Positions 54,992-64,000 of a stretch of 64,000 bases of DNA are shown one piece after another. A program made the translations under genes and the position numbers. Numbering within the stretch: position 1 is the stretch's first letter; each line of letters starts with the position of its first letter. The notes under the pieces are model-generated. The model had not been told where the DNA came from. It ran no database searches and saw only the letters and a list, made by a program, of their open reading frames with translations. The stretch is taken from positions 41,486,015 through 41,550,014 of the forward strand of contig CM034594.1 of assembly GCA_020091685.1 (NCBI GenBank), given 5' to 3'. Source of the stretch: Lutjanus erythropterus. Lineage: Eukaryota > Chordata > Actinopteri > Lutjaniformes > Lutjanidae.

Positions 54992-56600
54992 CAGTCAAGC
55001 CCGAAATTATTCATACCCCTGGCAAATTTTGCTTAAAGTTACTTTAATTCAACCAGCAAGTTTTTTTTTGACCGGAAATGACACAGGCTTCTCCCAAAAG
55101 ATAATAAGACAATGTACAAGAGGCATCATTGTGGAAAAAATTATTTCTCAGCTTTTATTTACATTTGAACAAAAAGTGGCATGTCCAAAATTATTCATAC
55201 CCTTTGCAAACTGTCACAGTCTATTGGAAAAATCCAAAGTTCTGAACCATTCCAAATAGTCCAAGCTGTTCTAAAGCATCCTAATTACCCTGATTCGTTG
55301 GGAACAGCAGTTTTAATCAACTCAACAGGTGAAAAACAGCAGCTCTCTGCAGTTGGTTTGTAAACAGTCATGGCTAAGACAAAGGAGCTCACTGAGGACC
55401 TGCAGCTGCGCATTGTGGCTGCTCACAAGTCTGGAAAGGGCTATAAGGTCATATCTAAATGTTTTCAAGTTCCAGTGGCTACAGTGCAAAGTATTATTAA
55501 AAAAATACAACACGTTCTGCACTGTGGAAAATCTCAGAGGATGTGGTCAGAAGCCAAAAGTGACACCTGTGCTGGCCAGGAGGATAGTGAGAGAGGTGAA
55601 AAAGAAGGATCTCTAAGGCCATCCTGGTAAATCTGGGCTGTGCAGGTGGCAACATCTCAAGGCAGACAGTCCAACGGACACTGCACACTGCTGGGTTCCA
55701 CGGACGCAGACCAAGGAGGACGCCACTTCTCCAGATAAGGCACACAAAAGCCCGCTTGGCCTTTTCAAATGCTCATCTGGACAAAGAAGAAGACTTCTGG
55801 TCTTCTGTTTTATGGTCAGATGAAACAAAAATTGAATTGTTTGGCCACAATGATGTATCCTTCATTTGGCGTAAAACAGGAGAAGCCTTCAACCCTAAGA
55901 ACACCATCCCCACTGTCAAACATGGTGGTGGGAACCTAATACTTTGGGGGTGTTTTTCAGCCAATGAACCAGGGAACCTAATCACAGTAAACGGCACCAT
56001 GAAAAAAGAGCAATACATCAAGATTCTCAACAACAACATCAGACAGTCTGCAGAGAAACTTGGCCTTGGGCACCAGTGGACATTTCAGCATGACAACGAC
56101 CCAAAACACACAGCAAAATTGGTGAAGAAATGGTTAGCAGACAAAAACATGAACATTTTGCAGTGGCCCAGCCAGAGTCCTGACTTGAATCCAATGGAAA
56201 ACCTGTGGAGGGAGCTAAAGATCAGGGTGATGGCAAGGAGACCCTCCAACCTGAAAGACTTGGAGCTCATCGCTAAAGATGAATGGGCAAAAATACCAGT
56301 GGAGACATGCAAAAAGCTGGTCAGCAATTATAGGAAGTGTTTGATTGCTGTAAGAGCCAATAAAGGCTCTTCTATTGATTATTGAGAAGGGTATGAATAA
56401 TTTTGGACATGCCACATTTTGTTCAAATGTAAATAAAAGCTGAGAAATAATTTTTTCCACAATGATGCCTCTTGTACATCGTCTTATTATCTTTTGGGAG
56501 AAGCCTGTGTCATTTCCGGTCAAAAAAAAAACTTGCTGGTTGAATAAAAGTAACTTTAAGCAAAATTTGCCAGGGCTATGAATAATTTCGGGCTTGACTG
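54992..56600 (+). mobile_element. Tc1-like transposon with 0.2-kb IR/DR ends
   Basis: 1,609 bp flanked by TA (54990-54991 and 56601-56602). The ends are inverted copies of about 213 bp (54992-55203 and 56387-56600) that differ at only a handful of positions, so the insertion is fairly young. Each end carries the repeat AAATTATTCATACCC twice, an outer and an inner direct repeat about 185 bp apart. This is the IR/DR layout of fish Tc1 elements such as the Sleeping Beauty and Passport groups. Confidence 0.92.
55370..56385 (+). pseudogene. Tc1-like transposase, frameshifted
   Basis: The paired-type helix-turn-helix N-terminus starts MAKTKELTEDLQLRIVAAHK at 55370. The reading frame then changes near 55530 and again near 55605. 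From about 55609 it is open to the stop at 56383-56385 ([11 protein letters not shown], then the DDE domain). Catalytic-site contexts are visible: [19 protein letters not shown] and NPMENLW, giving the D, D and E residues. About 340 codons is the normal family size. With two frameshifts it should not produce active enzyme. Confidence 0.88.
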
Positions 56601-56602
56601 TA

Positions 56603-57536
56603 TGTTAGAACATGTAAAAAGAGTGAGAACTGTAATACTGAACTGTGGAGTCAGACTGTTAAACTGTTCATGATTTCTGTGTTCAGGATTTTTTGGACGG
56701 GCCTGAAACATGGGTTGGTGATGTGCCGAAGCCATGGTCCCCCAACATTATAGAAGCCCCACAAACCAACACATGAACGACACCACCTTGTCCTCCCTAA
56801 CAGTCGGTTACAAACGTACCTTCAGCGACTCTCTGTCCAAATCAGCCCAGCAGTTCAATTCAGCTCACTTCAGTTCCAACAACCCGACACAGAAGAAAAT
56901 TAAATGCCATCCTGTCTCCGTCCTTTGGCTCTGGTGGCTCAAACATGTCTGGACATGTCCAATAAAGCTGCTAGATGGAACATCCATGTTTCAGGTTGTT
57001 TTCAGGTCTTATGAGTGTTTGACACTGAGACAGTGGAGTGAACACACCCCCGACATTTCAGAGAAGAGAAAACTGCTCATTTTTTTCATGATCATGAGAC
57101 CTAATGTTATATACTTCACATTTGTTTTATAGTTGGTGGCTTGCTGGTTAATAACACATGTTGCTGTGATGTGACAACCTCAAAACACACATTAATTGTT
57201 GCTTTTTACAGTATCTTTACATGTGTTTCTCAAGGAGTTTGACATGACACTCCCCTCATTAAACAGATCATTTAATGACTTCAATCAAAGATCCACTGGT
57301 GCAAATAAAACCATTGGTTCAATAGTTGAAATTATATACATTTTAAATGTATTTATTGGTTTTAGTGTATGCTATATTTAGCATATTTTCCCCATTTTAC
57401 TACCCTACTTTATTGAAGCTGCCATCTGTGCTCTCTTCACAACCACAGAACTCCATTGAAAATCAGTCATTTTCCCTTGCAGGACACTGGAGCTGCTGGT
57501 CTACAGCTGCCTTTACACGTTTGTTTGGGTCAAAAC
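56603..57536. other. No recognisable gene
   Basis: AT-rich sequence between the Tc1 element and the hAT element. The frame at 56734-57132 has no family features I recognise. Confidence 0.5.
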
Positions 57537-57695
57537 TAGGGATGCACCGATACCAGTGTCAGGTATCGGTCAGATACCCTTTTCATTCACTTGTACTGGT
57601 AATCATAAAACTGCTCCAATACTACAACACCCGATACCACTTTAAAGAAGCGTGAAGTCAAGCTCTGAATTGAGCAGGAAGGCAGGGAAGAATGA

Positions 57696-59160
57696 GTGAT
57701 GCCTGCTGTGTGGAAGTTTTTTAAAGTAAACGACCATGACATAATTAAAGCAAACTGGAAACTATGCTCTGCCAAATTGTCAAGAGGAGGGGTGAAAACG
57801 AGCTGCAATTTAATAAAACACCTGAAGAACCAACACGACACAGAGTGCAAGGAGTTCATTAATGCTAGCAGCAGGAAACGGCATCAACCCACTTTGCAGC
57901 AGACGCTACAGAAAGGAGAGAAAATGTCCAGAGACAACCCACAGGCGGTAAAAATAACCGAAGCGCTTACCCAGTATATTGCCTTTGATGACCAGCCATT
58001 GTCAGTTGTGGATAATGTGGGATTTCGATGTCTCCTAAATGTCCTGGAGCTGAGGTATGAGATCCCGAGCCGTCATCACATCACAGACACCATTTTACCA
58101 CAGCTCCATGACTTCATCAAAAATCATACCCACAGTCTGCTGCAGGAGCTTTCGGCCATCAGTTTTACCACTGATATTTGGACAAGCAGTGTCAGCCCTA
58201 TGTCTCTCACCAGCTTAACAGCTCTGCAGATTGATGGTAATTTTACTCCACAGAGAGTTGTCCTCCAAGCAAACCAGTTTCGGGGTTCCCACACCAGCCA
58301 AGCCATAGCAGGTGCATATGATCACATGCTACAGTCGTGCGGCATCCCTAAAACTGCAGTTCATGTTGTCCTCCGAGACAACGCCAAAAACATGATAAAG
58401 GCCATGAGTGATGCTGGACTCGCTAGCCTGCCATGTGCCGCCCACACCCTCCAGCTGGCTGTTAACGAAGGTGTTTTGGACGAGAAAAGTGTAGCCAATG
58501 TGGTGGCTGTTGGACGGAAAATAGTTGGACATTTTAAACATTCTGCCTTAGCCTACTCCTGCCTGGAAGATGTGGTGGCAATTTCTGTTGGATAAAGCAC
58601 GGAGTCAGAAACTTGTCTTTCTGTAAGGTTTACTCAGGCATCTGCAGATGGACTCACAGCACAGTAAAAGAATGAACTGGGTGGAATGAGCCCAGAACAG
58701 AGAATGTGTCAATGTTTTATACACAGATAAATGCAAGGTCAGGAAAGGGTGAGTTGCATATTGTTATCACATGATGGTACAGGACATTCAGAAAAACAAA
58801 ACAGCAATTCTGGCTTCTTCTATCTCATGTTGTCTCGTGAGTCATACAAGTATATCGGGCCTTCCTCTCTGTCCTGTATTTGGGTACTTATAATATGCAG
58901 CAATTAAAAGACTACAGCAGGACATGCAGACCTGCTGGAATAGCACATACTACATGCTCCAGACTCTCATCGAGCAGTAGTGGGCTCTGGGGATATTTGG
59001 GCCGAATATGAGCTCCCTGACACCGCTCACCAGTGGACACTCCATGAAAAGACTATTCTGGCTCCATTTGAGGAGTTAACTAGAAAAGTGAGTTTTTCTT
59101 TGGTCAAAAGTCTCAGAAGCATAGTTACAGCAGGAATCACAGCTGATGCCAAATCATGAG
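57696..59160 (+). pseudogene. hAT transposase (ZBED-like), interrupted
   Basis: The open part, 57696-58595, gives 299 residues. It starts with a BED finger at about 5-50 (VWKFFKV, HLKNQH) in which the first cysteine of the CxxC pair reads tryptophan (ANWKLC). RNase-H-like motifs follow: FTTDIWTS near 159-166, VLRDNAKNM near 227-235 and CAAHTLQLAVN near 248-258. A solo LTR then interrupts the frame. Coding resumes at 58912 (LQQDMQT, WNSTYYMLQTLIEQ), where an expected arginine is cysteine and a stop follows. It is related to the ZBED1/ZBED4-type hAT proteins. It is not functional. Confidence 0.8.
58586..58916 (-). mobile_element. Solo LTR inserted in the hAT transposase
   Basis: On the minus strand it begins TGTAGTCTTTTAATTGC and ends GTGCTTTATCCAACA, so it has TG...CA borders over 331 bp. 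A TATAAAA (about 58715-58721) and an AGTAAA-type poly-A signal (near 58628) sit in LTR-like positions. It splits the transposase frame. I see no matching short duplication at the two junctions, so the boundaries or flanks may have been altered. The retroelement family is not identified. Confidence 0.6.
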
Positions 59161-59495
59161 AGGAAGACAAGGATAAGTTCATCAGAGTTACAAGCCTCAG
59201 AAACTGCAAATTAACCGCACCTCAGATTAGAGCCCACATAAATGCTTCACAGAGTTGAAGTAGCAGACACATCTCAGCATCAACTGTTCAGAGGAGACTG
59301 CAGCTATTCGACCATGAAGGCCTGATTCACGCAAAGAAACCACAACTGAGGAAGAACAACAAGAAAAAGAGAACTGTTTGATCCATGAAACACAAGGAAT
59401 GGACGTTAGACCAGTGGAAGTCTGTACTTTGGTCTCATGAGTCCAAATTGGAGATTTTTGGTTCCACATGCCGTGTCTTTGTGACAATCTTATAT
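59160..59495 (+). mobile_element. Tc1-like transposase fragment
   Basis: Translates discontinuously as RVTSLRNCKLTAPQIRAHIN, SRHISASTVQRRLQ, KEWTLDQWKSVLWSHESKLE and IFGSTCRVFV. This is the middle of a Tc1 transposase of a different subfamily from the element at 54992. The catalytic aspartate in WSDES reads histidine. Both ends of the element are missing. Confidence 0.7.
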
Positions 59496-59559
59496 TATCT
59501 CATCTTATCTTTATGCTAACCTAACGTTTTTTGGTCTTTAGCCTGGGACAGTGACATGT

Positions 59560-61900
59560 CTGCCACCTTGCTGCTACTCCATCTCCTGCCACCATCTGCA
59601 CAAGGAAGGAAGAGGCCAGGGAAGATGTCGGCATGTCAGGCTGTGGAACACCTCATCAGATTCATAAAAGTATGCTGAACAGTTGTTTAAAATATACTTT
59701 TCATCACCTCAATTTCATGCACAGTGCTCTATTGTCACTAAATATTTCTGTTGAATTTTTGGTTGTAGGCTGGAACCAGTGTACAACAGCACCTCGATAA
59801 CATCAGTCAAAGCAGCCAGCCCTACCTCCTTGCTCAGGGCCCGCAAGAAGCAGCATTCACACCTTCTTTATTGTGATTGATAAGTATGCAATTCCATGTA
59901 AGGCAACAGGTTCCGTAGGGGCCCCTGACGAACTTTTTAAGGCCCATTACGTCTTTGGTACCTCATACAGCTCCTCCCTGGCAAACTTTTTCACGTTTCC
60001 GCAAACAACCATTTACAATATTGACATTGGGGAAATGAAGGAAACTCCCAGAGTTGCAGAGTTGCGAGCAAGAATGGTGCATTAGTGTCGAGATCAAACA
60101 GTGAGGTGTTTTCTTTGCAGAAGTGACCATGGGAAACCAAACAGCCTTATAAAGCATCTTAAGGTAATTCATGGTCTCTGTACTGGCTGGACTCTTCATC
60201 TTAAATGTGGCTAAGAGGGATGCTCATGTTCATTTGGTAGCTTTTCAGGCTTCAGAAAGCATCTAAATAAGTGCCATGTGAGCAGTTCATTTGATTCTGT
60301 TCAAGAAGGTGATTTTTCACCACACCAAAGTGTTGAGTGTAATGCCACTGATGTTAACATATCATCTGAACATTTGGAGGCAAACTCCGTAGTGTTTTCT
60401 ACACACCTTGTAAATAGTTGTGCATCTGTAATTTCTGAATTAAAGGCAGCAGGTGTAGGCCAAAGTGTTCTGAACTCTGTTGTGATTTCCATGGAAGAGA
60501 CTGTTCAAGATATCCAGCAGCATGTTAAAGAAACTGTCATTAAGCATGTATTTAGTGATGAAAGAGAAACTGAAACGTGCAAGAAAGTTGAAGCATGTTT
60601 TGAGGAGTTAGAGAATCCTTTCACAATTCTTAATTCAGAATACAAGCAATCAAAATTTTTATCAGGCAAGTGGGAAACTGTAGAACCAGTTGAATGTGTA
60701 ATTGGCTCAAGATTTGACACAAGGCGAAATAAAAAGACTGGAACATATGATCAGATAGTTGTTGAAGATAAATTCATGTATGTTCCAATTTTATCTACAT
60801 TGGAGTTGATATTTAAAAGTTGGCATATTGCCGAAATGTTGAAAAACTCAGACACTGATGATTCAAGACTCAGAGATATTTGTGATGGATCTCTATTTAA
60901 GACTCACCCTCTGTTTTCAACTGAAAAGCACACAGTGCAGATCCAAATGTTCTATGATGACTTCGAGGTTGCAAATCCTCTTGGTTCCAAGCGAGGTATT
61001 CATAAATTGGGTGCAATATATTTTACCTTAAGAAATGTCTCTCCAAAATGGAATTCTATCTTGGCCAACATACACCTGTGTGCCTTATTTCATGCACAAG
61101 ATCTTAAACGGTACAGTTTAAGTGAAATTCTTGCTCCTGTTGTTCGAGACATTAAAGTTTTAGAGAATGATGGTATTGAGATTCCATTATATGGAGGGGT
61201 TTAGGGTTACATAGCTTGTTTGGTCTGGTGGAGTCTTTCAGTGCAAGGTACTGTTGCAGATTTTGTTTAGCTGAAAAAGATGACTTTCAAACAGAATTCT
61301 CTGAAGATTCTTCCAAAATAGTGTGCACCAAAGACACCCACACTGCTCACTGTCAAGAAATGGCTCATAATCCATCTCTTCCTTATGTTTCTGGTGTGAA
61401 GAGGTCAAGTTCATTGAATTCATTGACATATTTTCACACAACTGAGAACTTCTCAGTTGATGTGATGCATGACATTTTGGAAGTATGAACTGAAGCTATT
61501 GTTTTTGTATTTTAAAGAACAACATGTTACAGTGGGGGAGCTGAATTCAAGAATACAAAGTTTTGATTATGGATTCATGGAGAGAAACAATAGGCCAGTT
61601 GCTGTGAATTTAGGTGGAGAGTTTAATGAGCTGGGACTGAATGCAGCTCAGTCATGGTGTTTATTGAGGAATGTTCCGCTTCTCTTTGGAGATTTGGTAA
61701 CCTCTACTGAGCACCACCATTTTCTTATCCATTATCCCCGCTGCATCCAGAAAATAGGACCTGTACTTCATAGTTGATGCATGTGCTACGAAGGCAAGCA
61801 CAATTTTTTTCAAGAAACAGCTCAAGTCATTTAAAAATATCGCCAAAACGCTGGCCAAAAAACAGTCTCCTATTGAAGACATTTTTTTTTATTAAATGTA
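59560..61900 (+). pseudogene. Zinc-finger / MHDILE transposon-like gene, decayed
   Basis: The order on the plus strand starts with exon-like segments bounded by CTTTAG and GTATGC, then TTGTAG (LLLHLLPPSAQGRKRPGKMS; AGTSVQQHLDNISQSSQPYL). Next is IDKYAIPCKATGSVGAPDEL to LRARMVH, ending at 60085. Two C2H2-type fingers (CFLCRSDH..HLKVIH; CSCSFGSF..HLNKCH) span about 60110-60280. A 308-codon frame runs 60278-61204, and further blocks contain YCCRFCLAEKDDF, then VDVMHDILE near 61459-61485. A stop at 60212 and frameshifts near 61200 and 61485 break it. I recognise the combination from repeated uncharacterised fish proteins. The superfamily is uncertain; CACTA/KDZ-like is a guess. Confidence 0.55.
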
Positions 61901-62375
61901 GACATCAGATGGAAAATCTGACTGGGTTGACAAAATGTTACATTTTTTCATTTCACAGCATAGTTGTAGTGAGAAGACATTTTATTTTTTTAAAGTGTCT
62001 CAGAGTTCTCTTAATGCTGATCAAAATATACATTTTTAAACCATAATTCTTGTTTAGCTTTGATTTAGAAGAGCTACAGAGTTGACATTATGGTTGAGAC
62101 ACATGATAGCAATATTATTTCATAAACAAACAGGAAACAAAAGGAAGGCCAGCACAAAGCTGGAGTCACCCAGGAAAAAGACAAAAAGTAGCCAAGGGGA
62201 CCAAAAGAAAGTCCAGCACTGAAAGTGAGTCCTCCAAAAAGAGACAGAGGAGTCACAACAACGACACTGACACCAGCAACCTGTTACCAGGACCTGACAC
62301 CATCACCAACACTGGTGAAGCCATCAAGGTGTCAAAAGAGACTCCCAGGACGACCAGCAGCTGTGACCCCTCCAC

Positions 62376-62580
62376 GAGTTCCAGCAACCCCCCACCCTCC
62401 ATATAGAACCCCTCCCCGAGCTCCAGGATCCCCTCCCCTTCTACACAGGACCCCTGCCTGAGCTCCACGACCCCCTCATTGTCCACAAATGATTCCTCCT
62501 TGAGCTACAGGACCGCCTCATCCTCCGCACAGAACTTCCTTGAGTTCCAGCAGCCCTTCACTCCTCACACAGGACAACGG
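62376..62580 (+). repeat. 42-bp VNTR
   Basis: Five units, mostly 42 bp, each starting GAGCTCCAGGA, GAGTTCCAGCA or close variants. In one plus frame each unit encodes 14 residues like ELQDPLPFYTGPLP, interrupted by stops. The preceding 62100-62375 is basic and lysine-rich in the same region. It may be the tail of the neighbouring transposon gene. Confidence 0.7.
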
Positions 62581-63049
62581 GATCACATCCTACTCACTAC
62601 CAGACAGAGGTAAACTGATACAGAAAATGACATGACTGTGTGTTGTTTGTATCTAAGTATGTCTGCCTCCTAATTGAGCGATAGTCCAGCACATAACCTC
62701 CCATAAAACTACAACAAGTTTTTTGCTCTTTGATTTTGGCACTAAATAAAGGGATTATTTGATGTGGAGTTGTGTGATGCAATTATGCACAGTCAGTGTA
62801 TTCATCAGAGTTACACAATAAACTATCTGATCAAGGTAGCAGTAGACCAGCAGCTCCCATGCTTTCCAAGCTAAAATTTGTGATTTGGCCAGTGGAGTCT
62901 GGTTGAGTGAGAGAAAGTGACTGATATAACTGCAGTTTCCAATCAGATAAGGCTGTCTGAAAGAAAGGTCAAGCAGTGGAAATATTTTATATATAGTTGT
63001 GCTGTCCTCATTATATGTGCTGTATATAACTTGACAGTCAGGTAAACAC

Positions 63050-63745
63050 TTTCCCAACATCAAAACTCTGAAGACCGTTGCTCTCTTGCCCACAGGTTTA
63101 TTGACGTTGCACAGAAAGGTGAAACTAAAACATACAGAAAGCAAAATTAACCCTGTGCTCGATTTTAACATGTACAAATATTTACAATGTAAATCAATAT
63201 CAACTCGATATACATATGAATTAAATTCTCTTGTTTTCTTTTTACCGTTGCAGCTTTTATGTCCTTCTCGTACTTTTAACTAAAAATGCAATATATAACA
63301 TAATTTTTTTAAAATTTAATAAATTGTTTGTTCATGTATTTATTTGTAACAGTCCTTTAATGAACTTCCAAAAACTTAGGATCAATGTAATCACTAGCAA
63401 CAATAACTCGGTAAATATCTACAAATAACCTCACAGAATTTAACATTGTCCCAAAAATAATGCACTGCAAATGTAAGTAATTATTAAACAAACATATACA
63501 TACCGACGATGCTACTTTAGTCCTGAGTCGTATGCAGATGGCACTGGATTATTTGAGGTGCAATACATCAACATCACTGAGAGCCATGCTCCCTTTCTTC
63601 CTGATTACTGGTCACATGACATAACATCCTGTCACTGACTTCCTGACTCTTAAAGTGACCACAACAGAATTCTGAAACACCTAAAAATACTGCAGAAAAC
63701 AGGAATAAGACTTGAAGACTTTAACATAAGAACTTATTTGTAACA
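63050..63745 (-). mobile_element. Probable 3' LTR of a BEL/Pao retrotransposon
   Basis: On the minus strand TGTTACAAATAAGTTC begins about 60 bases after the pol stop codon. CAATAAACC near 63098-63106 would be the poly-A signal, suggesting the LTR ends soon after. The exact end and the paired 5' LTR are not visible. Confidence 0.4.
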
Positions 63746-63804
63746 AAACACTCCTCGCCTGGCATGATTACATGCCACTCAACAGTCCTTGACAATTCTT
63801 CTCC

Positions 63805-64000
63805 CTAGGCATTTGGAGAGAGAAGAAGCACTGTCTCTGTGACAGGTCTAATGAAGAGTGTAGATCCTCCTGGTTTAATGATCTTCACCTTGACTCGGCG
63901 CACCTTCCCATCCTTGCCATCCTTGCCTGGGAAGGTTTGTGTTCCTAGTCCAAGAGGCCAATCATTTCTTGGCACTTGGCTGTTCTTGAGGAGAACCACA
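63805..64000 (-). CDS. BEL/Pao pol polyprotein, C-terminal end (partial)
   Basis: The last 64 codons of a frame that enters from beyond the right edge and stops at TAG (63805-63807). VPRNDWPLG, QTFPGKDGK, VRRVKVKI and STLFIRPVTETVLLL match the domain found after the integrase of BEL/Pao elements (the DUF5641-type segment), as I remember it. A short GKDGKDGKV repeat looks like a small in-frame duplication. It belongs to a retrotransposon, not a host gene. Whether upstream pol is intact cannot be seen. Confidence 0.7.
   Translation of the reverse strand, partial: VVLLKNSQVPRNDWPLGLGTQTFPGKDGKDGKVRRVKVKIIKPGGSTLFIRPVTETVLLLSPNA

Larger units (their letters stand above)
57537..59160 (+). mobile_element. 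hAT transposon with transposase gene, 3' end lost
   Basis: TAGGGATGCACCGATACCAG at 57537 is a typical fish hAT terminus with subterminal ATCGGT repeats. The transposase follows. No matching right terminus or repeated flanking octamer (GTCAAAAC) is seen before other elements begin. Confidence 0.7.

Noticed and set aside
57696-58595. 299-codon frame as a domesticated ZBED gene
   Set aside because: The first BED cysteine is lost, the frame ends in a solo LTR, and the remaining coding part after the LTR has a stop.

Overview
The window reads as intron-rich nuclear DNA of a ray-finned (teleost) fish. It is AT-rich and has short exons with GT-AG borders. It carries a dense mix of mobile elements typical of fish: hAT MITEs, Tc1/mariner, an L1/Tx1-like LINE, Penelope, BEL/Pao and a tRNA-derived SINE. 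No prokaryotic features are seen. Three protein-coding genes can be supported, all transcribed from the minus strand. In order of transcription they are usf1, gkup and ubash3b.

Region by region: 1-14.3 kb has no exon I can recognise and is probably intron 1 of ubash3b. It holds MITEs, a 21-bp minisatellite and a tandem duplication. At 14.30-14.42 kb lies the first coding exon of a UBASH3B-like gene, in a GC-rich island. At 17.2-41.4 kb lies a 23-exon gene for a 621-residue bifunctional protein. Its N-terminal half is a sugar nucleotidyltransferase and its C-terminal half is a GHMP-family glucuronokinase-like kinase. This is the gene called gkup in zebrafish. Its 8.9-kb intron 6 contains a nest of transposons, including a nearly full-length LINE with a 17-bp target-site duplication. 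At 41.5-42.4 kb is a short intergenic spacer filled by an inverted AATAAAGTC-type repeat. At 43.1-52.7 kb lies a complete usf1 gene: ten coding exons, a likely non-coding first exon and 299 residues, with the bHLH-leucine-zipper in the last four exons. From 52.8 kb to the end I see only mobile elements and their debris. These are a Tc1 element with near-identical long inverted repeats, a hAT element broken by a solo LTR and a Tc1 fragment, a zinc-finger/MHDILE transposon-like gene, a 42-bp VNTR, and the 3' end of a BEL/Pao retrotransposon.

The host genes have no obvious shared pathway. gkup should recycle free glucuronate to UDP-glucuronate (kinase, then uridylyltransferase). usf1 encodes an E-box (CACGTG) transcription factor. 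ubash3b encodes a UBA/SH3/phosphatase regulator of tyrosine-kinase signalling. The most distinctive biology is the fused kinase-pyrophosphorylase, whose phosphate-binding motif is split out onto a 17-nt microexon. The exon models rest on hand translation and splice-phase bookkeeping. Names rest on remembered family sequences, not on any search.
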